In this document: one piece after another, positions 39,650-49,501 of the stretch | How the letters are laid out: every line of letters begins with the position of its first letter | Position numbering within the stretch: position 1 is the first letter of the stretch | Source of the DNA: Phycisphaerae bacterium | Lineage (GTDB): Bacteria; Planctomycetota; Phycisphaerae; UBA1845 | Assembly: GCA_029260015.1 (NCBI GenBank) | Contig: JAJDEB010000002.1 | Span: 124,001-188,000 of the forward strand | Length of the DNA: 64,000 nucleotides | Direction: 5' to 3' | The notes under the pieces: generated by a model | Told to the model about the DNA's origin: nothing | Seen by the model: the letters and a program-made list of their open reading frames with translations, nothing else | The model's database searches: none | Program-made: the position numbers and the translations under genes

Positions 39650-40771
39650 ATGAAAAGCAAGGCATTGGTTCCTTTGGTGGTTGGTTTGGTCGTCGGAGTC
39701 ATCGCGATTAAATACACCATGGATACGGTGAATGCCGCCAAGGGCGCAAAGAACACCGATATGGTATCCGTGGTCATAGCCCGGTCAGACATACCCTCAA
39801 CCGTTCAGATCACACCGGACGTGTTGATCGTTCAAGAGACACCCAAGTCGCCACTGCTGGCGATGGACGCCGTGAGTTCGGCGGATCAAATCGTCAATCG
39901 CGTCGCGCTCAAGTCGATTCCGCAGGGCGTTCCAATCACGATGTCGATGATTGCGCCGGAAGGCACGCTCCCCGGTTTGATCGTCCGCGTGAAAGAGGGA
40001 TTCCGCGCTGTTGGCGTGAAGATCACCGAATCGTCGGGCGTGGGTTATCTGATTCATCCTGGAGACTGGGTTGACGTCATCGTCGTGATGGACGTGAAGC
40101 GTCGTTCAAAATCAGAAACCATCAGCCGCGTGATCTTACAACGCGTGCAGGTTGGTGCTGTCGGTCAGCTTCTCAACGAACGCCACACCGAAGAGAACGG
40201 CAACCGCGTCGCACAGACGGTCACGCTCATCGTAAAAGAAGAAGACGTGCCCAAATTGCACCTTGCCCAGTCGCGTGGACGCATCACGTTGGCGATGCGC
40301 GGTGCGGAAGATCTCGCCCTCAACCAACCCGCCGAAACGACGGGCACGGAAGTCTTTGGCAACAAAGATGAAGATGACAACGAGAATCAGAATCAGCAGA
40401 CCAATTCGGCGCTGGCTGACATGATGGCAAAAGTCAACGCCTTGTCGAACCAGTCCGGTAACCAAACCGCTGACCAGACGAAGAATCAGCCAGTCGTAGA
40501 ACCGGTCGTACACGCCGCACCAAAGACCGTTTCGGTTATCAACAGCAGCGCCAACAAAGACAACGAGGAAGCCGCGATTCATATCACCTTCCGCGACGAA
40601 GACTCGATGGAAGTCATGGAAGTCAATGAAGGCGACCGCCCGCGAAACACGCGCCGACGCCGAAGAGGATCGCGCCGTTCGCAACGACCAGCCATTGAAC
40701 GCACGTCTTCGGATTTTGACGAAGACGTAGACAGCCAGGACAACTTCTACCCTAGCGAGGACAGCGAATAA
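39650..40771 (+). CDS. cpaB: Flp pilus assembly protein CpaB/RcpC
   Basis: MKSKALVPLVVGLVVGVIAIKYTM; SAF-like region; GVGYLIHPGDWVDVIVVMDVK. Confidence 0.88.
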   Translation: MKSKALVPLVVGLVVGVIAIKYTMDTVNAAKGAKNTDMVSVVIARSDIPSTVQITPDVLIVQETPKSPLLAMDAVSSADQIVNRVALKSIPQGVPITMSMIAPEGTLPGLIVRVKEGFRAVGVKITESSGVGYLIHPGDWVDVIVVMDVKRRSKSETISRVILQRVQVGAVGQLLNERHTEENGNRVAQTVTLIVKEEDVPKLHLAQSRGRITLAMRGAEDLALNQPAETTGTEVFGNKDEDDNENQNQQTNSALADMMAKVNALSNQSGNQTADQTKNQPVVEPVVHAAPKTVSVINSSANKDNEEAAIHITFRDEDSMEVMEVNEGDRPRNTRRRRRGSRRSQRPAIERTSSDFDEDVDSQDNFYPSEDSE

Positions 40772-40785
40772 TGAACTTCACCGTC

Positions 40786-42384
40786 ATGGAAGATTCAAGT
40801 AACGGCGCCCGACGGAACGGGCGAAAGCGGGCTGACGCTTGGATGCGCGGTTGCTTGCTGAGTGCTCTGGGTGTACTTGGTTTGGCGACATTCGTACCGG
40901 TAGCCCGGGCAGATGGATTTGATGTTTCGGTTCGCGAGGTCGAAAAGAGCGCCGCACACATTGTGGTGCCGCTTCGTGGAAGCATGTTGGTCGAAACCAC
41001 CGAGTCGGCGAGTCGAGTGCAGATCGTCGAGTCGTCGATCGCAAAGGTCGAATCGCTAAGCCCAAAACAATACCTCATCACCGGCGTCGGGTACGGTACG
41101 ACCCAGATGATCCTCTGGGCCGAATCGGGTGACCGCAAAGTGATCGATGTGCAGGTCGAGCTGGATGTACGCCTGCTCAATGAAAAATTGCGATCATTGG
41201 ACCCACAGTCTGACGCGTTGGCCGTTTCGGTGATGGGCAACATCGTGTTGACGGGAACCGTAAGTGGTGCCAGTGCGGCGGAGCGCATGCATCGATTTGC
41301 AGCACTGTTTGTTTCGCCCGACGAGCAGGCTCCCGAAGCAATGATTCAAAACCACTTGCAAGTGGCTGGTCAGCAGCAGGTTCTCTTGCGCTGCACCGTA
41401 GCTGAAGTCAGCCGATCAGCTGCCCGCGAACTGGGCATCAACGGATTCCTTGCTGGTGACGATTTCAGGGATGTCTTTACCGTCAGCCAGATCGGTGGCA
41501 TCAACCCGATCAATATTGGAGCGGCTGCTGATACCGCGGTCACCGGAACCATTCCGTTCTTGACGGGTAGTGAAGGTATTCCGCTTGCACCCACGTCAAC
41601 GCTTTCGTTCGGGTTCCCGCGTGTTCAGATGCAGGTGTTCCTCAAAGCGATGGCCGACAATTCGCTCTTGAAAATTCTCGCCGAACCTAACCTGGTGGCG
41701 ATCAGTGGTGAGACGGCATCATTCTTAGCCGGTGGCGAGTTTCCGATTCCTGTCCCGCAGTCGGGTTCTGCGGCTGGCTCGGTCACGATTGAATTCCGCG
41801 AGTTTGGCGTCAAGGTCGACTTCACGCCAGTGGTCCTCGCCCATCAGCGCATTCGCATGCGGGTGTCGCCAGAAGTTTCGGAAACCGATTTTTCAAATGC
41901 GATTCAGATCCAAGGGTTCGTTGTACCAGGCCTGACGCAGCGCCGGGTTGATACGACAGTCGAAGTGGGCAACGGCCAAACGCTTGCGATCGCAGGACTA
42001 CTCAGCGAAGAAGTGCGCGGTCTTGCCAGTGAAGTTCCGGGGTTGGGCGATGTCCCGATTTTGGGGGCATTGTTCCGTTCGACGCAATATCGAAGACGTG
42101 AAAGCGAGCTTGTGATCCTCGTCACGCCGGAAATTATCGCACCCATGAATCCACAGCAGGTTCCCGATGTTCCGGGACATGATTATTTGCCGCCCAACGA
42201 TTACGAATTGTATGCTTTGGGACAGCTAGAAGGTGAAGTCCCGGACGATGAAGAAGTGTTGGATGATACGGGAAGCGTCTACCGCACCCCGAGCGAACCC
42301 AACTTTGCACCCTTGAAGAGTCAACCCGATGAAATGTCGTCACTCAAGGGGCCTTGGGGATATTCAACCAATGATGACGGGTAG
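40786..42384 (+). CDS. cpaC: Type II/III secretin-family protein CpaC/RcpA
   Basis: LKILAEPNLVAISGETASFLAGGEFPIPV...GLASEVPGLGDVPILGALFRSTQYRRRESELVILVTPEI. Confidence 0.93.
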   Translation: MEDSSNGARRNGRKRADAWMRGCLLSALGVLGLATFVPVARADGFDVSVREVEKSAAHIVVPLRGSMLVETTESASRVQIVESSIAKVESLSPKQYLITGVGYGTTQMILWAESGDRKVIDVQVELDVRLLNEKLRSLDPQSDALAVSVMGNIVLTGTVSGASAAERMHRFAALFVSPDEQAPEAMIQNHLQVAGQQQVLLRCTVAEVSRSAARELGINGFLAGDDFRDVFTVSQIGGINPINIGAAADTAVTGTIPFLTGSEGIPLAPTSTLSFGFPRVQMQVFLKAMADNSLLKILAEPNLVAISGETASFLAGGEFPIPVPQSGSAAGSVTIEFREFGVKVDFTPVVLAHQRIRMRVSPEVSETDFSNAIQIQGFVVPGLTQRRVDTTVEVGNGQTLAIAGLLSEEVRGLASEVPGLGDVPILGALFRSTQYRRRESELVILVTPEIIAPMNPQQVPDVPGHDYLPPNDYELYALGQLEGEVPDDEEVLDDTGSVYRTPSEPNFAPLKSQPDEMSSLKGPWGYSTNDDG

Positions 42385-42436
42385 CAATTATACTTAGTGT
42401 AAACCGAAAGAAGCGTAAGAAGCAGACGTCAAATTC

Positions 42437-44299
42437 TTGACGTTCCAGCCAGGGGGGAAAAACATGTGTCAAGACGTATGTAAACAGAGGACGTGCGTGC
42501 GCACTCGCCGGCGCGCAGCCGTGGCAATCCAGGTTGCAGTGAGCATGACTGCAATCATTGGATTTGCCGCACTCAGTATCGATGTCGGTTCGATGTACAA
42601 CGCCAAGGGCGATTTACAGCGAACCGCAGACTCAGCCGCCCTCGCGGCTGCGTCCAAATTGGCCAGCAACAATGGCGATGGAACCGCCCTTGCCCGGGCC
42701 GAAGCGGTGTCGTATACGCAGAAGAATGCTGTTTTTGGCCGCTCGGTCACGCTCGAAAACTCCGACATCGAATTCGGGCGGGCGATTCCCAACACGTCGG
42801 GCGGGTTTGATTTCCAACCCACCGAAACGAATCCCGACTCTGTTCGCGTTCGAGTGAAACTCGAAGAAGGCTCGGCAAATGGAGCGCTTTCGCTCTACTT
42901 CGCTCGCGTCTTCGGGTACGACAAGGCCGACATCGACGCGGAAGCCATTGCCATGCTGATCCCGCGTGACATCGCGATTGTCGCCGACCTCTCGGGTTCA
43001 CACAAAGAGGACAGCGAACTCCGAAACTACAAGAATACCGACATCAACCTGCACCAAGTTTGGGACGACCTCCCTGGTGGAATCAGTGATGTTGGTTCGG
43101 GGTGGGAAGGTACGGAATTTCCGCTTGATGGCGAAGGTCACAGCCCGCAGATGGCCGGTCCGGCTTGGGGTTTCATGAAGAACCTTGGTTGGGGCACCGA
43201 ATCGCTCGACGGGAGTTACGAACCGACGACTGACCCTGGCCTCATCGAGTTGGCAAAGAATGCAAACTGGAGCGATGCCGCTCTTGAAGGCGCGCTCGGC
43301 AGCCGCGGATACAACACTGAAGAAATCGACGCAATCATGTCGTCGCAATATGACGGCAATGGTGCGTGGGACGAACGAGCCGCAGTCGCCCTTGGGTTGG
43401 CTGAATGGAATAGCGGAATCCCCGGTGGTCGCTGGGAAATCGCCAACCAACAGAACAACGGCGGTGGATTGAGCAACGCCGGAAACGGTGGCAACGGAAA
43501 CGCGTGGGTAGGTTCCACCGAATTGAATTGGACCGAAACCTTTGGTGACCGTACGGCTGAACAGTCCAGGCCGATTTTTCAAGACTACATCAACAACTAC
43601 ATGAACAAGACGTGGACGGAAATGTACCGGGCCAACCGCGACTTCAAGTATCAATTTGGGGTCAAAACGTTCGTCAATTACGTTCTCGAACGACGCACGT
43701 CACACAACCAAACGCCGGAATTCGCCAATACGCGTCAGCAACCCCTAAAGGCTGTTAAGGAAGCGGTCGGTTTCCTGACTGACGAACTCTATACTTTGGA
43801 AACCGATGATCGGTTGTCGCTGGAAATTTACGGCGAGACGGCCCGTCACGAAGTGGACTTGACCGAGAACTACGATCTCGTTAGCAACCGTCTCGCCGAG
43901 ATGCAAGCTGGCCACTATGACACCTGGACGAACATGGGCGGCGGAATCCAGCGCGGTATCGAAGAACTCAGCAGTTCGCGGGCCCGCCCAAATTCGCGCA
44001 AGTACATGATCGTGCTGACCGACGGCCGAGCCAACGTTACGGCTGATGGATCGACCGGCGACTACGTCAACGGTCCTGCTTATGCGCGCGAAAGAAGCGA
44101 AGCGGCAGCAGCGGCGGGAATCAAGATCTACACGGTAAGTGTTGGATCTAATTCGGATGTCGATCTGATGGATTACCTTGCTGGTGTCGGTGGTGGTACG
44201 CACTTCCACGCGGAAGGCTCGATTGACAACTACAGCGACCAGTTGGCGGAGGTCTTCCGGCAGCTCGGTGGTGCCCGCCCGGTGGAATTGATTCGATAA
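42437..44299 (+). CDS. TadG-like pilus assembly protein with VWA domain
   Basis: RRAAVAIQVAVSMTAIIGFAALSIDVGSMYNAKGDLQRTADSAALAAA; DLSGS MIDAS-like; KYMIVLTDGRANVTADG. Confidence 0.85.
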   Translation: MTFQPGGKNMCQDVCKQRTCVRTRRRAAVAIQVAVSMTAIIGFAALSIDVGSMYNAKGDLQRTADSAALAAASKLASNNGDGTALARAEAVSYTQKNAVFGRSVTLENSDIEFGRAIPNTSGGFDFQPTETNPDSVRVRVKLEEGSANGALSLYFARVFGYDKADIDAEAIAMLIPRDIAIVADLSGSHKEDSELRNYKNTDINLHQVWDDLPGGISDVGSGWEGTEFPLDGEGHSPQMAGPAWGFMKNLGWGTESLDGSYEPTTDPGLIELAKNANWSDAALEGALGSRGYNTEEIDAIMSSQYDGNGAWDERAAVALGLAEWNSGIPGGRWEIANQQNNGGGLSNAGNGGNGNAWVGSTELNWTETFGDRTAEQSRPIFQDYINNYMNKTWTEMYRANRDFKYQFGVKTFVNYVLERRTSHNQTPEFANTRQQPLKAVKEAVGFLTDELYTLETDDRLSLEIYGETARHEVDLTENYDLVSNRLAEMQAGHYDTWTNMGGGIQRGIEELSSSRARPNSRKYMIVLTDGRANVTADGSTGDYVNGPAYARERSEAAAAAGIKIYTVSVGSNSDVDLMDYLAGVGGGTHFHAEGSIDNYSDQLAEVFRQLGGARPVELIR

Positions 44300-44341
44300 C
44301 GCCGACACACAAGGGGTGTAATTATTCAACTGTTTTCGGAC

Positions 44342-44369
44342 GACGGCCCGCGCGGGTGTGCGGGCCGTC
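44342..44369 (+). terminator. Strong GC hairpin after tadG-like gene (terminator or processing/attenuation stem)
   Basis: GACGGCCCGC-GCGGGTGT-GCGGGCCGTC, no clean T-tract. Confidence 0.5.
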
Positions 44370-44630
44370 TCCTTGCGCAAAACGCCTTACGGCAGAGTTC
44401 TTCGCAGCGATTATCGGGCATACTTCATCGATGAACATTGCACCTGACAATAGAGAATCACACCGAGAAAGTGTCGATGTCAACGTAGGCATATGGACCT
44501 TCAGGGTTCCCGGGCTATCCCGCTATCGAGGGCACGGTGAACACGGACTCGCCCTGTATATCCAGAGGGGATTGTCAGTCCGGTCCAAAATGCGACGAGC
44601 GGATCGAGCGCTACTAGTGAGGAGTCATCA

Positions 44631-45812
44631 ATGGCGGCAGTTCGGGTACTGGTCTTCAATGCTGAGGAAGAGTACACAGCCACGTTGCGATCAACGCTTC
44701 TCTCCTTTTCAGGGGTGAAGATCGTTGCTGAAGTCGACGAACCGGCGGTGATGGCTCACGCGCTGAACCAGTTCCCTGCAGACGTGCTCGTCGCCAATCT
44801 CGATCCGGTGCCTGAAGCGGTGCTTCCGATGCTGGAGGAGGTAGCGCAAACGAACAAGAAAGTCGAAGTCTTTGCGGTTTCAAATTCGACCGACGGACAA
44901 CTGATTCTCGCGGCGATGCGCCACGGGATTCGAGAGTTTCTGACCAAGCCGATCGACGACAACGCGCTCGGTAACGCATTGGGAAAAGTCGCGGAGCGTC
45001 ATTCGGGCGACGACCCTCAAGGCAAATTGGTCACGGTTATTGGCGGGGCTGGAGGCGTGGGTGCGACGACGATCGCCGTTAATCTCGCCGTCGAACTCAA
45101 GGAATTAACCTCAGCCGGCGTGGCTGTCGTGGATCTTGATCATCGGTTTGGACAGGTCGCAACGCATCTGGACGTGGACCCGACCTACACCATGGCCGAC
45201 CTTTGCGATAACCCGACGCAGCTCGAGTATCAGATGATCGAACGGGCACTGGTCAAGCACCAATCGGGCGTGCAGATTCTCAGCCGACCGAATCAGTTCA
45301 TGCAGGCAGACAACATTACTGCGGCGCACTGCGTCGGGGTGCTTTCGACCCTACTCGCCCAGAACGATTATGTCGTGGTGGATGGACCGACACGCTTCGA
45401 CTTTGGAACAAAAGCGGTGCTCGATATATCCGACTTCAACATGCTGGTTTTGCAACTGGTTGTCCCCACCGTCAGAAGCGTTCATCGCATGCTCGAAGGG
45501 ATGACAGAAGTGGGCTTCAACCTGGATCGCATGAAATTGGTTTGCAATCGCGTCGGTGGAGAAAGTGGCGGCATCACCCCTGAAGACGTACGCGACACGC
45601 TGAACATGGATGTGTTTGGCGAAGTTCCAGACGACTGGAACGCGGTCAATGCCGCGATCAACGTGGGCGAACCGCTGTCAGCCAGCTCGCCAAAGAGCAA
45701 GGTTCGACAGGCGATTCGCGGCATGGCGATGCGCCTGCACGACCCGAACGGCGAAATTACAGAAGAACCGAAGGAAGCAAAAAAGGGCGGAATTCTTAGC
45801 AAGATCTTCTGA
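44631..45812 (+). CDS. cpaE: CpaE/TadZ-like: receiver-like N-terminus plus ParA/MinD-like ATPase
   Basis: VTVIGGAGGVGATTIAVNLAVELKELTSAGVAVVDLDHRFGQVATHLDVDP. Confidence 0.87.
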   Translation: MAAVRVLVFNAEEEYTATLRSTLLSFSGVKIVAEVDEPAVMAHALNQFPADVLVANLDPVPEAVLPMLEEVAQTNKKVEVFAVSNSTDGQLILAAMRHGIREFLTKPIDDNALGNALGKVAERHSGDDPQGKLVTVIGGAGGVGATTIAVNLAVELKELTSAGVAVVDLDHRFGQVATHLDVDPTYTMADLCDNPTQLEYQMIERALVKHQSGVQILSRPNQFMQADNITAAHCVGVLSTLLAQNDYVVVDGPTRFDFGTKAVLDISDFNMLVLQLVVPTVRSVHRMLEGMTEVGFNLDRMKLVCNRVGGESGGITPEDVRDTLNMDVFGEVPDDWNAVNAAINVGEPLSASSPKSKVRQAIRGMAMRLHDPNGEITEEPKEAKKGGILSKIF

Positions 45813-45901
45813 CGCATCAGGGGATAAAACGCGGACTGGGCTACCCAAATGAGCGCCTTGTCCGATCGGACAGCATCGCATGACTTCGATGGGAGTATCC
45901 C

Positions 45902-47296
45902 GTGTTTGGTAAGCGAAATACAGTTCAACTGCCACCGACACCCAGTAAGGCAGAACGGCCTCAAGAATCGGCACCAGCCACTCCCAAGCGGCCTGGCGCT
46001 GCGCCTGAAAAGCAGGATCAATTCAGCGAATTGAAACAACGCCTGCACCGCAAGCTCGTTGATCAGATCGACATGACGAGACTGATCGGCGACGAAGAAG
46101 AACTGCGCGGTCAGGTTCGCGAAATCGTTGAAGGGCTGTGCGAGCAGGAAAACACGCTGCTCAACTACAATGAACGTCAACGCCTGATCGGCGAAGTCCT
46201 GGACGAAACATTTGGTCTTGGACCACTCGAAGTGCTTCTCGCCGACAACAGCATCAGCGATATTTTGATCAATGGCCCCAAGCAGGTCTATGTCGAACGC
46301 GGCGGTAATCTTGAACTAACCGAAGTAAAGTTTCGCGACAATGGCCACCTGATGCACGTCATCGACAAGATCGTCAGTTCGGTCGGTCGTCGCTGCGACG
46401 AAACATCACCGATGGTCGATGCCCGATTGCAGGACGGCTCTCGTGTAAACGCGGTGATTCCGCCGTTGGCGCTCGACGGAGCCAGCATGTCGATTCGTCG
46501 ATTCGGTGCCGACCCGTTGACCTGGGACGATTACATCCGCTTCAAATCATGCACGCCGGAAATCCGTGATTTTCTCGAAGCGTGCGTCGTTGCCCACATG
46601 AATATTCTAATCGTGGGCGGTACGGGTTCCGGAAAGACGACACTGCTCAACAACTTGTCTTCGTTTATTCCGCCAACGGACCGCATCGTCACGATGGAAG
46701 ATGCGGCTGAACTTCGATTGCGTCAGCCGCACGTTGTCCGACTGGAATCACGCCCCCCCAACATTGAGGGTAAGGGCCGAATATCGATTCGCGACCTGCT
46801 GATCAACAGCCTTCGTATGCGTCCGGATCGTATCGTTGTGGGTGAGTGTCGTGGCCCCGAAACGCTGGACATGCTTCAAGCCATGAACACCGGCCACGAT
46901 GGTTCGCTAACAACCATTCACGCCAACAGCACGCGTGACGCCGTGCAGCGTGTCGAAACGATGGTGATGATGGCCGGTTTTGAACTGCCCCTTAGGGCGA
47001 TCCGGCAGCAGTTTGCGTCGGCGATTCACCTGCTGGTACAGGCCCAGCGCCTGCCCGGAGGTCTGCGAAAGATTGTCGGCGTAACGGAAGTTCAAGGCAT
47101 GGAAGGCGACATTGTCACCATGCAGGACATCTTCCAGTTTGAACAACTGGGCACCACCCCCAAAGGAAAGGCCTATGGCCAGCTGGTTTCCACGGGGTTA
47201 CGACCGATGTGCCTGGAACGCCTGCAAGCCGCAGGATGCAACGTAGATACCGGGATGTTTGAGCGACGAACGCTTGTCCGAGACGACGTGGACTAG
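45902..47296 (+). CDS. cpaF: Type II secretion ATPase CpaF/TadA
   Basis: [87 protein letters not shown]. Confidence 0.96.
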   Translation: MFGKRNTVQLPPTPSKAERPQESAPATPKRPGAAPEKQDQFSELKQRLHRKLVDQIDMTRLIGDEEELRGQVREIVEGLCEQENTLLNYNERQRLIGEVLDETFGLGPLEVLLADNSISDILINGPKQVYVERGGNLELTEVKFRDNGHLMHVIDKIVSSVGRRCDETSPMVDARLQDGSRVNAVIPPLALDGASMSIRRFGADPLTWDDYIRFKSCTPEIRDFLEACVVAHMNILIVGGTGSGKTTLLNNLSSFIPPTDRIVTMEDAAELRLRQPHVVRLESRPPNIEGKGRISIRDLLINSLRMRPDRIVVGECRGPETLDMLQAMNTGHDGSLTTIHANSTRDAVQRVETMVMMAGFELPLRAIRQQFASAIHLLVQAQRLPGGLRKIVGVTEVQGMEGDIVTMQDIFQFEQLGTTPKGKAYGQLVSTGLRPMCLERLQAAGCNVDTGMFERRTLVRDDVD

Positions 47297-47331
47297 ATGT
47301 CGCATGTGGAACGAAATGAGGTAACTCTGTC

Positions 47332-48324
47332 ATGACCTTGCTCTTAGCCGACCTGAATCTGGTGCAAATCGCCCTGCCGTTGGTGGGCGCGGTAATGCTC
47401 AGCTACGGTATTTTTCAGGTCATTATCGAAAGCAAAAACGGTGAGCGCAAGAAAGTGCTCGATCGCTTGCGCGGTGAGTCATCACGCGTCAAAGATGCGG
47501 CGGCGGCCTCCATCCTCAAGCGAAACACGCTCTCCGAAGACGCCGGAAACGCCATCAACAAGACGTTTGGCAAACTCGCGTTCATCCCCAAGCTTCAAAA
47601 CATGCTCGACCAAGCCAGCCTCGATTGGTCGGCGACGAAGATGATCGCCAACCTGTTTAGCGCAGGGTTAATCCTGACGGCTGGCATGGTGATGATGGAC
47701 TTCAGTGTCTTAGCATCGTGCGGTATTGGCGTCTCGGTATTCTTCGCACCGATCGGTTATGTCTCCGTCCGTCGCAAGCGCCGTATGAAACGCCTCGTCA
47801 ACCAGTTGCCCGACGTATTCGAGATGATGTCGCAGGCGCTGCGCGCCGGTCACTCGTTGGCCAGTGCGATTCAATTGGTCCACGAACAGTTGCCCGACCC
47901 GATCAGCCTCGAATTCGGGCGAGTCTTCCACGAGCAAAACCTGGGCATCAAAATCGAAGATGCGCTTCTTGCGATGGCCGATCGCGTCGATTCGCTCGAC
48001 GTCCGCATGTTTGTTACGGCCGTGCTGATTCAGCGCACGACGGGTGGCGACTTAGCCGAGATTCTCGACAAGATTGGTTCAGTGATTCGCGGACGAATTG
48101 AGCTGTTCGGCATGGTGCAAGGTTTGACGTCGGAAGGGCGACTTTCGGGATGGGTGCTGTTTGCCCTGCCGATCATCGTGTTCGCAGCCACCATCAAGTT
48201 GAACTACGAATACGCGAGCATGCTTTGGACGCACCCAACGGGCAAGATCATGTTGGCTGTCGCTGCTGGTATGGAACTCATGGGACTCGCGATGATCCGC
48301 TGGATCGTCAATATCAAAGTGTGA
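47332..48324 (+). CDS. tadB: TadB-like type II secretion system F family protein
   Basis: LPDVFEMMSQALRAGHSLASAIQLVHEQLPDPISLEFGRVFHEQNLG. Confidence 0.92.
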   Translation: MTLLLADLNLVQIALPLVGAVMLSYGIFQVIIESKNGERKKVLDRLRGESSRVKDAAAASILKRNTLSEDAGNAINKTFGKLAFIPKLQNMLDQASLDWSATKMIANLFSAGLILTAGMVMMDFSVLASCGIGVSVFFAPIGYVSVRRKRRMKRLVNQLPDVFEMMSQALRAGHSLASAIQLVHEQLPDPISLEFGRVFHEQNLGIKIEDALLAMADRVDSLDVRMFVTAVLIQRTTGGDLAEILDKIGSVIRGRIELFGMVQGLTSEGRLSGWVLFALPIIVFAATIKLNYEYASMLWTHPTGKIMLAVAAGMELMGLAMIRWIVNIKV

Positions 48325-48436
48325 CAAGATCAACGTGTGACTATGTCAACGTATGACTGGGCTGGAACCAAGCGTTTGTGACCGAGCTTTCGATACTCAC
48401 GATGTCGCTCGCTAAGTTATTGTAGAGGAAGAAGAT

Positions 48437-49363
48437 ATGCCTATTTATATCATCCCCATCTTGGCGGTTATCAGCGTAGCATTGGTGGTGTACGCACTGA
48501 TGCCTTCCGGTAACGACGAGGACGATCGCGTCAAGCGCCGCCTCACCGGCCGCAAACAGGGCGATCAAACCGCCGATTTGCGCAAGCAAGCCCATGAGTC
48601 GATGGCCAAGAAGGTCATGAACAAGATGGCCCCCATCGCGGTTAAGCCGGTGATGCCCAAGAATTCATCGGAGATGTCGAAACTGAGGCAGAAGTTGTGC
48701 AGCGCGGGAATGCGCCGCGACAACGCCGCACAGTTATTCCTTGCAAGCAAGACCATCATCGGTGTGGCTGGACTGTTGGCTGGCGTGCTCTTCGCTTGGA
48801 TGAGGGGATATGCGTTCTCTGACGCAATTGGCGTTGTGGTTCTGGGTATCGCAATTGGGTTCTTGGCACCAAACCTCTGGCTTGGGTCGGTTGCCAGCAA
48901 ACGCAAGGAAAAAGTCCGGCACGGATTGGCAGATGCGCTCGACCTGATGGTTGTCGGTGTGGAAGCCGGCTTGGGCTTGGACGCTGCGATTCAGCGTGTC
49001 GGCGACGAATTGAAAAACGTTCATGGAGAGTTGAGCGAAGAATTCCAAATCGCAGTTCTCGAAACACAGATGGGTATTCCGCGTTCGGAATCGCTCGACA
49101 ACCTTGCCAACCGGACGATGGTGGAAGAATTGCGTGGAATGGTCGCGATGATCAACCAAGCCGAGCGATTCGGAACGAGCATCGCCCGTGCCCTGCGAAA
49201 CCAAGCTGAAGCGCTGCGGATGAAACGACGACAGGCGGCGGAAGAGAAGGCTCAACAGTGTGCGGTCAAGCTGATGCTGCCGCTGATTCTGTTCATCTTC
49301 CCGGCGATCTTCGTGGTGTTAGCTGGCCCTGCAGCACTCAGCTTTATGGAGTCGGGTATCTAG
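48437..49363 (+). CDS. tadC: TadC-like type II secretion system F family protein
   Basis: LADALDLMVVGVEAGLGLDAAIQRVGDELK...MVEELRGMVAMINQAERFGTSIARALRNQAE. Confidence 0.92.
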   Translation: MPIYIIPILAVISVALVVYALMPSGNDEDDRVKRRLTGRKQGDQTADLRKQAHESMAKKVMNKMAPIAVKPVMPKNSSEMSKLRQKLCSAGMRRDNAAQLFLASKTIIGVAGLLAGVLFAWMRGYAFSDAIGVVVLGIAIGFLAPNLWLGSVASKRKEKVRHGLADALDLMVVGVEAGLGLDAAIQRVGDELKNVHGELSEEFQIAVLETQMGIPRSESLDNLANRTMVEELRGMVAMINQAERFGTSIARALRNQAEALRMKRRQAAEEKAQQCAVKLMLPLILFIFPAIFVVLAGPAALSFMESGI

Positions 49364-49425
49364 TCGATGGCAGACGCGTGACCGACGATTATTGCTGTCA
49401 GACAGGCGACTGACAGAGACTATAA

Positions 49426-49461
49426 GAAGAAAGCCCGCGACATTTGCCGCGGGCTTTCTTC
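49426..49461 (+). terminator. Rho-independent-type terminator, potentially bidirectional
   Basis: GAAGAAAGCCCGCG-ACATTTGC-CGCGGGCTTTCTTC, 14-bp perfect stem, between convergent genes. Confidence 0.88.
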
Positions 49462-49501
49462 GATATCAGGTTTATGATGTGGGTTTCTTGAAGTTCGCAG
49501 C

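Noticed and set aside
42998-43654. 218-aa minus-strand ORF
   Set aside because: Antisense inside the tadG-like gene with no supporting motif
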